Of a stretch of DNA of 64,000 bases, positions 36,190 through 43,103 are shown piece after piece. The translations under genes were made by a program, and so were the position numbers. This DNA is from SYOC01 sp964441775. Its GTDB lineage: Bacteria > Desulfobacterota > Binatia > Bin18. A model generated the notes under the pieces. The model saw nothing but the letters and a program-made list of their open reading frames with translations. It had not been told where the DNA came from and ran no database searches. Where the stretch lies: contig CAYTVL010000033.1 of the NCBI GenBank assembly GCA_964441775.1, positions 1-64,000 on the forward strand. Reading direction: 5' to 3'. Each line of letters starts with the position of its first letter. Position 1 is the stretch's first letter.

Positions 36190-37239
36190 ATGAGCACCGC
36201 ACTCCTTTCTGAAGACTCCGCTCGCACTCAGGCTAGTTGCGTCACGCCCAGAAACAGAAGCAGTGGCCGACTGGTGCGGCAGGCGTTCCTCATTGTCCTC
36301 GTCTTGGTGAGCGGTAGGCTCCTCACTAGCAGTGCAGGTGCGGAGGAGCGCACCCAACCCATCAAAATTGGGGTGCTGACGGCGTCGTGGGGACCCACGC
36401 CAGAAGTGGTTGGCCTGCGGGACGGTCTGCTGGAGCTGGGCTACCGCGAGAATGAGCAATTCGTGCTCGGCGTCCGCTTCACCCAAGGTGATTTGGCGGC
36501 CTTGCCTGCGGCCGCGCGGGATCTGGTCCAGTACGGAGTAGATATCATCGTCGCCGACAATGGCCAGTCAGTGCAGGCGGCGCAGATGGCAACCTCCCAG
36601 ATCCCGATCGTCTTTATCGGTGAATCCGACCCCGTAGGGCAGGGCTTGATCCAGAGCTTCGCCCGGCCCGGCGGCCACATCACCGGGGTGACTGGTATGC
36701 ACCTCGAGTTGAGCCCGAAACGTCTGGAAGTCTTCCGGGAGATCGTCCCGAGCCTGAAGCGGGTCCTGTATCTCTACGATGCCGCCGCCATGGCGCAGGC
36801 GAGCGCGTACCGTGAAGCTGCTCGCCGCCTTAGAATCGAGCTGGTAGAGAAACCAGTGCGGACCGAAGAGGAGGTGCAGGCGACCCTCGCTCAGGTCTCG
36901 AAGGGAGAGGTGGATGGGATCCTCGTACGGAGCGCTACATTTTTAAACATTCCTGGCTTTGTCCTGGAAACCGTCTCCCGACAAGTGATCCCAACAATGT
37001 GGGATGTATCGGTCTTAGTAGAGCGCGGCGGACTCGCTAGCTACGGTCCGGACCTGCACGAAATGGGCCGGCAGGCGGCGCGCCTGGTAGATAAGATTCT
37101 TAAAGGGGTGAAGCCAGCAGAGATACCTGTAGAGGTGAGCCCGAAGATCGAGTTCGTCATCAATCTGAAAGTCGCCAAAGCCCTGGGACTCACAATCGCG
37201 CCGGAGGTGTTGTATCGAGCCGATCGGATCATCCGTTAA
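36190..37239 (+). CDS. PF04392-type ABC substrate-binding protein, copy D
   Basis: A 349-residue paralogue starting 5 bases after selenoprotein 2, with the second leader type (MSTALLSEDSARTQASC, SGRLVRQAF). The position matches copy B after selenoprotein 1, so both belong to a duplicated selenoprotein-binding-protein unit. Ligand-loop differences include ADNGQSVQAAQ, FIGESDPVGQG and TMWDVSVLVERG. It lacks three to four residues around YDAAAMAQASAYREA that other copies have. The C-terminus IAPEVLYRADRIIR is unchanged. Confidence 0.92.
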   Translation: MSTALLSEDSARTQASCVTPRNRSSGRLVRQAFLIVLVLVSGRLLTSSAGAEERTQPIKIGVLTASWGPTPEVVGLRDGLLELGYRENEQFVLGVRFTQGDLAALPAAARDLVQYGVDIIVADNGQSVQAAQMATSQIPIVFIGESDPVGQGLIQSFARPGGHITGVTGMHLELSPKRLEVFREIVPSLKRVLYLYDAAAMAQASAYREAARRLRIELVEKPVRTEEEVQATLAQVSKGEVDGILVRSATFLNIPGFVLETVSRQVIPTMWDVSVLVERGGLASYGPDLHEMGRQAARLVDKILKGVKPAEIPVEVSPKIEFVINLKVAKALGLTIAPEVLYRADRIIR

Positions 37240-37281
37240 ATCCAACATGAAGTCAGCTATGAGACTAACACCCAAAGAAAG

Positions 37282-38289
37282 ATGAGAAAGATAGGGTTCA
37301 CCCCATCCTACGCGCAGCGGTACGTTGTCCTCATCGTACTTCTGCTGGGCAGTGAGCTACTCACTGCTAGTGCAGGTGCGCAGGAACGCGTCCAGTCCAT
37401 CAAAATTGGGGTGCTGACGGCGTCGTGGGGGCCCCCGCCACAGGTGGTTGGCTTACGGGACGGTCTGGTGGAGTTGGGCTACCGTGAGAACGAGCAATTC
37501 GTGCTCGGCGTCCGCTTCACCCAAGGAGATCTGGCGGCCCTGCCTGCCGCCGCGCGTGAGTTGGTCCAGTATGGAGTGGACATTATCGTCACCTCGGAAG
37601 ACAGCCCGGCGAAGGCGGCACAGATGGCGACCACCCGGATTCCGATTGTCTTCTCTGCGGTAGGCGACCCTGTAGGGCTGGGCCTGATCCAGAGCTTCGC
37701 CCAGCCCGGCGGCAACATCACGGGGGTGACCGATCTGCACCTCGCGTTGAGTTCGAAGCGCCTGGAAGTCTTCCACGAGATCATTCCGGGCCTGAAGCGG
37801 GTCCTGTTCCCCTACGATGCAGCCGAGGCCGAAGCCGTGGCGGAGGCAAGAGTGTATCGTGAAGCTGCTCGCCGCTTTGGGATCGAGCTAGTGGAGAAAC
37901 CAGTGCGGACTGAAGAGGAGGTGCAGGCTACCCTCGCCCAGATTTCGAAGGGGAAGGTGGATGGAATCCTGGGGCCGATCTCCGCCTCTTTGAACATTCT
38001 TGGCTTCATCCTAGAGACGTCCTCCCAGCAGGCGATCCCGACCATGTTCGGCGGTTCAACATTCTGGGTGGAACGCGGCGCACTTGCTAGCTATGGTCCA
38101 GACTTTCACGAAACCGGCAGGCAAGCGGCGCGCCTAGTGGACAAGATCATCAAGGGGATGAAGCCTGCGGAGATCCCTGTAGAAGTGAACCAGAAGATCG
38201 AGTTCGCCATCAATCTGCAAGTCGCGAAGACTATGGGGCTCACGATCGCGCCGGAAGTGTTGTATCGAGCTGATCGGATTATCCGATAA
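37282..38289 (+). CDS. PF04392-type ABC substrate-binding protein, copy E
   Basis: A 335-residue paralogue with the first leader type (MRKIGFTPSYAQRYVVLIVL). The 40 bases upstream, with AGTCAGCT and GAGACT, CCCAAAGAAAGATGAGAAAG, are nearly the same as before copies F and H. Blocks: IKIGVLTASWGPPP, VTSEDSPAKAAQ, SAVGDPVGLG, AQPGGNITGVT, TMFGGSTFWVERG, IAPEVLYRADRIIR. It is most similar to copies G and F in the middle part (ISASLNILGFILETSS is shared with G), a sign of recombination among copies. Confidence 0.92.
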   Translation: MRKIGFTPSYAQRYVVLIVLLLGSELLTASAGAQERVQSIKIGVLTASWGPPPQVVGLRDGLVELGYRENEQFVLGVRFTQGDLAALPAAARELVQYGVDIIVTSEDSPAKAAQMATTRIPIVFSAVGDPVGLGLIQSFAQPGGNITGVTDLHLALSSKRLEVFHEIIPGLKRVLFPYDAAEAEAVAEARVYREAARRFGIELVEKPVRTEEEVQATLAQISKGKVDGILGPISASLNILGFILETSSQQAIPTMFGGSTFWVERGALASYGPDFHETGRQAARLVDKIIKGMKPAEIPVEVNQKIEFAINLQVAKTMGLTIAPEVLYRADRIIR

Positions 38290-38331
38290 ATCCAACATGA
38301 AGTCAGCTCTGAGACTAGCGCCCAAAGAAAG

Positions 38332-39336
38332 ATGAGAAAGATAGGATTCGCCCCATCCTCTACGCAGTGGCCTGTCATCCTTATTGCATTCCTGGTGAGT
38401 AGTAGCCTGCTCACTAGCAGTGCAGGCGCGCAGGAGCGCGCTCAACCTGTCAAAATTGGGGTGCTGTCGCCAGGCTGGGGGCCTACACCACATGTTGCAG
38501 GTCTGCGCGACGGTCTAGTGGAGTTGGGCTACCGCGAGAACGAGCAGTTCGTACTCGGCGTCCGCTTCACCCAAGGAGATTTCACTGCCCTGCCTGTAGC
38601 CGCACGCGAGATGGTCTAGTACGGAGTGGACATCGTTTTTGCCACGGAGGAGAGCCCGGCGAAGGCGGCGCAGAGAGCGACCTCCCGGATTCCCATTATC
38701 TTCGCGGGCGTGGTCGATCCTCTGGAGGCAGGCTTGGTCCAGAGCTACGCCCGGCCTGGCGGCAACATTACAGGGGTCACTGATCTGCAATTTGAACTGG
38801 ATCCGAAGCGCCTGGAGGTCTTCCGGGAGGTCATTCCGGGCCTGAAACGAGTTCTGTTCCTCTACGCTGCAGACGATGCCTATTCCATGAAGACGGCGCG
38901 GGCGTACCGTGACGCCGCCCATCGCCTTGGAATTGAGCTAGTGGAACAAATGGTAAGGACCGAGGAGGAAGTACGAACAACCCTTGCCCAGGTCCGTAAG
39001 GATAAGATAGATGGGATCCTACAGCCGCAGTCCCTTTTATTGAACATAGCTGGATTCGCCCTGGAGGCCTCCGTCCAGCAGGCAATCCCGGTCATGTTCG
39101 GTGGAGCATGGTGGGTGGAGCGCGGCGCTCTCGCTAGCTATGGGGCAGACTATTACCAAACAGGCCGGCAGGCGGCGCGTCTGGTGGACAAGATTATTAA
39201 AGGGGCGAACCCAGCAGAGATTCCCGTGGAGGTGAACCAGAAAATCGAATTCGCGATCAACCTGAAGACTGCGAAAGCTCTAGGGCTCACGATCGCGCCG
39301 GAAGTGTTGTATCGAGCTGATCGGATCATCCGCTGA
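38332..39336 (+). pseudogene. PF04392-type substrate-binding protein, copy F, with internal amber codon
   Basis: The gene is intact over 334 codons except for a TAG at 38617-38619 (codon 96). Copies E and G have CAG (Gln) here in LVQYGVD, so one C-to-T change explains it. Leader type one (MRKIGFAPSSTQW). The rest, YGVDIVFATEESPAK to IAPEVLYRADRIIR, is in the same frame with no further damage, so the mutation is recent or is suppressed. The hinge loop is also unusual: VLSPGWGPTP for the common VLTASWGPTP. UGA recoding in the neighbouring genes does not apply to UAG. Confidence 0.85.
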
Positions 39337-39491
39337 ATCCGCGGGATCAGCGGCGAAAGAGTCAAAATAAAAGGGGTAGTGTGAGATTGTCTCTTGCAGA
39401 AAGAAAATGAACAAATAGGGATATAGGCGTAATAGAAAGGGAGCAGTATTAATTGTAGAGACGTTAACGTCAACACAAAGGAGGCTCAGTT

Positions 39492-40073
39492 ATGTTGGCA
39501 AAACGCACGAAAAGGCTGTTCTTATCGGGTGTGCTGCTGGCCGGGGTGCTCGGCGTCGCTGGAGGGGCTACCGCGTTGGAGATCGGGGATAAAGCGCCAG
39601 ACTTTACGCTCCCGAGCACGATGGGAGAGACCATTAGCCTGAGCCAGTTCCGGGGAAAGAAGGCCGTCTTGCTTGAATTCTATGGTGGCGATTTCGATCC
39701 GACGTGAGCCAAGAACCTCTCGACCAGGAAGGTCGATTTCAGCAAATTCCAGGCGCTGAATGTCCAGCTTCTCGGGATCGGCCCGACCCCCACCTTCTCG
39801 CAGAAAATGTTTGCCGACTCGCTCCAGTTGCCCTACCCGCTGCTCAGCGACCATCCGAATCTGGAGGTCATTCGGAATTACGGCGTCCTGGCCTCCAACG
39901 GACAGTATCCCCGTCGGTCCTTCTTCCTTATCGATCCGCAGGGCATCATCCGAGGGCGATGGCGGGGGAAGGGTTCGGAGGTGTTTTCTGACGAACCACT
40001 GCTGCAGGCGGTAGAGGAGATGGCAGGGGAGCCTGTCGTGGACACTGAGGAAAAGAAGCCGGCAGGGATGTGA
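39492..40073 (+). CDS. Exported peroxiredoxin-like selenoprotein, copy 3 (UGA = Sec72)
   Basis: A 193-residue protein with in-frame TGA at 39705-39707 in EFYGGDFDPT-U. This is the most divergent copy (signal MLAKRTKRLFLSGVLL; post-TGA KNLSTRKVDFSKFQALNVQLLGIG). It lacks the 20-residue segment that carries Cys138/Cys145 in copies 1 and 2, so Sec would be its only redox residue. The frame is open through to TGA at 40071-40073, ending EEKKPAGM. AAAGGAGG precedes the ATG. The upstream leader (39337-39491) is longer than and unlike those of the other copies. A +1 open frame over 39704-39991 is a shadow. Confidence 0.86.
39705..39736 (+). promoter_or_regulatory. Bacterial SECIS hairpin, copy 3 (compensatory change)
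   Basis: TGA 39705-39707, then 12 bases, stem TCGACC (39720-39725), loop AGGAA (39726-39730), stem GGTCGA (39731-39736). Against copy 1 the inner G-C pair is replaced by A-T on both sides. The two changes alter Ala to Thr and Ala to Val, so they are not explained by synonymous drift. The outermost pair is lost. Confidence 0.8.
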
Positions 40074-40083
40074 GAGGGAATAC

Positions 40084-40194
40084 GTGGAGTGCACAGGCCA
40101 TGCTTGCGCCTTGGAAGCCCGACGCCATGCTTCGGGCTGGGAGAGAAGTACGGCTTCACCCAGGAAAGGCGAGAGCGTGGCTCCCGCACTCCAC
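40084..40194. repeat. Large imperfect palindrome between selenoprotein 3 and copy G
   Basis: GTGGAGTGC at 40084-40092 and GCACTCCAC at 40186-40194 are perfect inverted ends, and further pairing continues inward (CCATGCTTGCGCC with GGCGAGAGCGTGG). The element of about 111 bases fills most of the 134-base gap that is only 5 bases long after selenoproteins 1 and 2, so it looks like an insertion in this unit. No gene is inside. Confidence 0.65.
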
Positions 40195-40207
40195 ATTAAA
40201 AGGCGCG

Positions 40208-41260
40208 ATGAACACGGCGTTCCTCTCTGAAAATACCACTCACACTCAGGCTACCCGGGCTACGCCCAGGGGCGGTGGCCGACTGCTACGGCAGACGTTC
40301 CTCATTGCCCTGGTCCTGCTGAGCCGCGGGCTACTCACTGATAGTGCAGGCGCGGAGGAGCGCGCCCAACCTGTCAAAATTGGCGTACTGACGGCGTCAT
40401 GGGGGCCCTCGCCATCAGTAGTAGGCCTGCGGGATGGGCTAGTGGAGCTGGGCTACCGGGAGAACGAGCAGTTCGTGCTCGGCGTCCGCTTTACCCAAGG
40501 CGATCTGGCGGCCCTGCCCGCCGCCGCGCGTGAATTGGTCCAGTACGGAGTGGACCTCATCGTCACCTCGGAAGACAGCCCGGCGCAGGCGGCACAGATG
40601 GCGACTACCCAGATCCCGATTGTCTTCACTGTGGTGGGCGACCCCGTCGGGCTCGGCTTGATCCAGAGCTTCGGCCGGCCCGGCGGCAACATCACCGGGG
40701 TGACCGATCTGCACCTTGAGCTGGGCCCGAAGCGTCTGGAAGTCTTTCACGAGCTCATTCCGGGCCTGAAGCGGGTCCTGTTCCTCTATGCTACAGCCGA
40801 TACCGAAGCTGTGGCTGAGGCAAGAGCATACCGTGAAGCCGCTCGCCGCCTCGGGATTGAGCTGATGGAGAAACCAATGCGGACCGAGGCGGAGGTGCAG
40901 GAGACCCTCGCCCAGATTTCGAAGGGGAAGGTGGATGGCATCCTGGGGCCAATCTCTGCCTCTTTGAATATTCTCGGCTTCATCCTAGAGACGTCCTCTC
41001 ATCAAGCTATCCCGACCATGTTCGGTGGAGCATGGTGGGTGGAGCGCGGCGCACTCGCCGGCTATGGTCCGGACTTTCACGAAACAGGTCGGCAAGCGGC
41101 ACGCCTGATAGACAAGATCCTCAAGGGGACGAAGCCTGCAGAGATCCCTGTCGAGGTGAACCAGAAGATCGAGTTCGCCATCAATCTGAAAGTCGCCAAA
41201 GCCTTGGGGCTCACGGTCGCGCCGGAGGTGTTGTATGGGGCCGATCGGATCATCCGCTGA
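40208..41260 (+). CDS. PF04392-type ABC substrate-binding protein, copy G
   Basis: A 350-residue paralogue with the second leader type (MNTAFLSENTTHTQATRATP, GGGRLLRQTF). It follows selenoprotein 3 as copies B and D follow 1 and 2. Blocks: VKIGVLTASWGPSP, VTSEDSPAQAAQ, VVGDPVGLG, FGRPGGNITGVT, TMFGGAWWVERG, VAPEVLYGADRIIR. The AWWVERG variant is shared with copy F, and SASLNILGFILETSS with copy E. The frame is open back to 40070, but that stretch is the palindromic element, so ATG 40208 is used. Confidence 0.92.
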   Translation: MNTAFLSENTTHTQATRATPRGGGRLLRQTFLIALVLLSRGLLTDSAGAEERAQPVKIGVLTASWGPSPSVVGLRDGLVELGYRENEQFVLGVRFTQGDLAALPAAARELVQYGVDLIVTSEDSPAQAAQMATTQIPIVFTVVGDPVGLGLIQSFGRPGGNITGVTDLHLELGPKRLEVFHELIPGLKRVLFLYATADTEAVAEARAYREAARRLGIELMEKPMRTEAEVQETLAQISKGKVDGILGPISASLNILGFILETSSHQAIPTMFGGAWWVERGALAGYGPDFHETGRQAARLIDKILKGTKPAEIPVEVNQKIEFAINLKVAKALGLTVAPEVLYGADRIIR

Positions 41261-41302
41261 ATGCAACATGAAGTTAGCTCTGAGACTGGCGCCCAAAGAA
41301 AG

Positions 41303-42307
41303 ATGAGAAAGATAGGATTCGCCCCATTCTACGTGCAGTGGCCTGTCATCCTTATTGCATTCCTGGCGAGCAGTGGAATACTCACCAGCAGTGTGGGGAC
41401 AGAAGAGCGCGCCTATCCCATTAAAATTGGGATGCTGACAGAGTCATGGGGGCCCACGCCAGCCATGGTGGGTCTGAGGGACGGTCTGCTGGAGTTGGGC
41501 TACCGTGAGAACGAGCAGTTCGTGCTCGGCGTCCGCTTCACCCAAGGAGATTTGACAGCCCTACCTGCGGCGGCACATGATCTAATCCAGTATGGAGTGG
41601 ACATCCTCTTCACCTCAGAAGAGAGCCCCGCAAAGGCGGCGCAGATGGCGACCACCCGGATCCCGATCGTCTTCTCTGTGGTGGGCGATCCTGTAGGGCA
41701 AGGCCTGATCCAGAGTTTCGCTCGGCCCGGCGGCAACATTACAGGGGTGGCCGATGTCGGGATCGAGCTGAGCCCGAAGCGTCTGGAAGTCTTCCACGAG
41801 ATCATTCCGGGCTTGAAGCGGATCTTGTATCTCTATGATCCCGCCGATGCCATCGGCATAGAAGAGGCGAGAAGGTATCGTGAAGCTGCTCGCAACCTCA
41901 GGATCGAGCTGGTGGAGAAACCAGTGCGGACCGTGGAGGAGGTGCAGGCAGCCCTCGCTCAGACCTCGCCAGGCGGGATGGAGGGGATTCTGCCGCCACG
42001 CCAGGGCTCCCTGAACATTGCTGGCTTCATTATGGAAGCGTCCTCCCAACAGGCGCTTCCAACAATGTTTCAGGCCGCATTCTCGGTGGAGCGCGGCGCA
42101 CTGGCTAGCTATGGTCCGGACTATCACGAAACAGGCCGGCAAGCGGCGCGCCTGGTGGATAAGATTCTCAAAGGGGCAAACCCGGCGGAGATTCCGGTGG
42201 AGGTGAATCAGAAGATCGAGTTTGCTATCAATCTGAAAGTCGCCAAAGCCCTGGGACTTACGATCGCGCCGGAAGTGTTGTATCGGGCCGATCGAATCAT
42301 CCGTTGA
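41303..42307 (+). CDS. PF04392-type ABC substrate-binding protein, copy H
   Basis: A 334-residue paralogue with the first leader type (MRKIGFAPFYVQWPVILIAFL). Upstream DNA from 41263 repeats the leader of copies E and F. Differences in the pocket-forming loops are IKIGMLTESWGPTP, VADVGIELSPKR, and TMFQAAFSVERG. It precedes selenoprotein 4 by 82 bases. The ending VNQKIEFAINLKVAKALGLT is shared with F and G, whereas A and D have VSPKIEFVINLK. Confidence 0.92.
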   Translation: MRKIGFAPFYVQWPVILIAFLASSGILTSSVGTEERAYPIKIGMLTESWGPTPAMVGLRDGLLELGYRENEQFVLGVRFTQGDLTALPAAAHDLIQYGVDILFTSEESPAKAAQMATTRIPIVFSVVGDPVGQGLIQSFARPGGNITGVADVGIELSPKRLEVFHEIIPGLKRILYLYDPADAIGIEEARRYREAARNLRIELVEKPVRTVEEVQAALAQTSPGGMEGILPPRQGSLNIAGFIMEASSQQALPTMFQAAFSVERGALASYGPDYHETGRQAARLVDKILKGANPAEIPVEVNQKIEFAINLKVAKALGLTIAPEVLYRADRIIR

Positions 42308-42389
42308 ATTCATTCTCAGCAAAAGGGGCGAAACGTCGGAGAATCTGTGTTATAAGGTAAAAATCTCGTCCTACAAAAGGAGGGGGAAC

Positions 42390-42962
42390 ATGTTAACGCA
42401 TCGCATAAAAGGTCTGTTCCTGTTCAGCGTACTGCTGGCCGGTGTGCTAAGTGGGGTCAGCGTGGCCACGGCGGTGGAGGTCGGGGAGAAGGCCCCAGAC
42501 TTCACGCTGCCTAGCACGACAGGGAAAGACATTAGCCTGAGCGAGTTTCTGGGGAAGAAGTATGTCCTGATTGAGTTCTATGGCGCCGATTTCGTTCCGG
42601 TGTGAGCGGCGAATCTATCGGCCAGGAAGGCTGACTACAAGAAATTCGAAGACTTGAATGTCCAACTTTTTGGGATTACTGATAACCCCCCCTTTTCACA
42701 GAAAGCGTTTGCCGATTCACTCCAATTGCCGTATCCACTCCTCAGCGACATGAATTTGGACGCTGTCAAGGCGTATGGTGTTATGGAAGGAGGAAAGTGG
42801 AGGCGATTGTTCTTCCTCGTGGATAAGGAAGGAATCGTCCGGGGGCGGTGGGTCGGCGAGGACTCAGGCGTGTTTCCCAATGAACCACTCCTGAAAGCCG
42901 CAGAGGAAATCGCGGGAAAACCCGCCGGAGACGTGGACGGAAAGAAGCCGTCGGCGCTGTGA
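42390..42962 (+). CDS. Exported peroxiredoxin-like selenoprotein, copy 4 (UGA = Sec72)
   Basis: A 190-residue protein with in-frame TGA at 42603-42605 in EFYGADFVPV-U. The N-terminal 71 residues are very close to copy 1; the C-terminal part is nearer to copy 3 in lacking the CxxxxxxC segment (AYGVMEGGKWRRLFFLVDKEG), so this is also a one-Sec, no-Cys form. Stop TGA at 42960-42962. AAAAGGAGGGGG precedes the ATG, and the leader keeps CTGTGTTATAAGGTAAAAA as in copy 2. It is followed, not by a binding protein, but by a histidine kinase with the same leader type. Confidence 0.88.
42603..42635 (+). promoter_or_regulatory. Bacterial SECIS hairpin, copy 4
   Basis: TGA 42603-42605, 11-base spacer, stem ATCGGCC (42617-42623), loop AGGAA (42624-42628), stem GGCTGAC (42629-42635). 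Five Watson-Crick pairs and one G-U pair are kept; the outermost pair is lost. Confidence 0.75.
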
Positions 42963-43103
42963 GATAGACAAAGTTAACATGATTTATATCTAACAAGAAG
43001 TTCAGGATGGGTTTGTTGACGCCGCGCTTAGGACGAACGGAGTATGACTTGGGTCCGCACAGATTCTATACGTGAGCCAACTGAGAACGCTCAAGAGAGT
43101 GCG

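Noticed and set aside
38617..38619. TAG in copy F as pyrrolysine or another recoded residue.
   Set aside because: Paralogues have Gln (CAG) here, the site is not catalytic, no structure follows, and one base change explains it.
39704..39991. A 95-codon open frame starting with GTG over the UGA of selenoprotein 3.
   Set aside because: It is the +1/-1 shadow of the redoxin frame; its product has no resemblance to the paralogues while the Sec frame does.
32133..42605. The four in-frame TGA codons as ordinary nonsense mutations (pseudogenes).
   Set aside because: The same codon is hit in four diverged copies, the downstream frame is intact and conserved in each, a hairpin at SECIS distance follows each one, and the position is that of the catalytic Cys.
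32133..42605. TGA reassigned as Trp or Gly in the whole genome.
   Set aside because: TGA is used as the normal terminator of many genes here (for example, the genes ending at 3016, 4971, 31833 and 40073), so a global code change does not fit.
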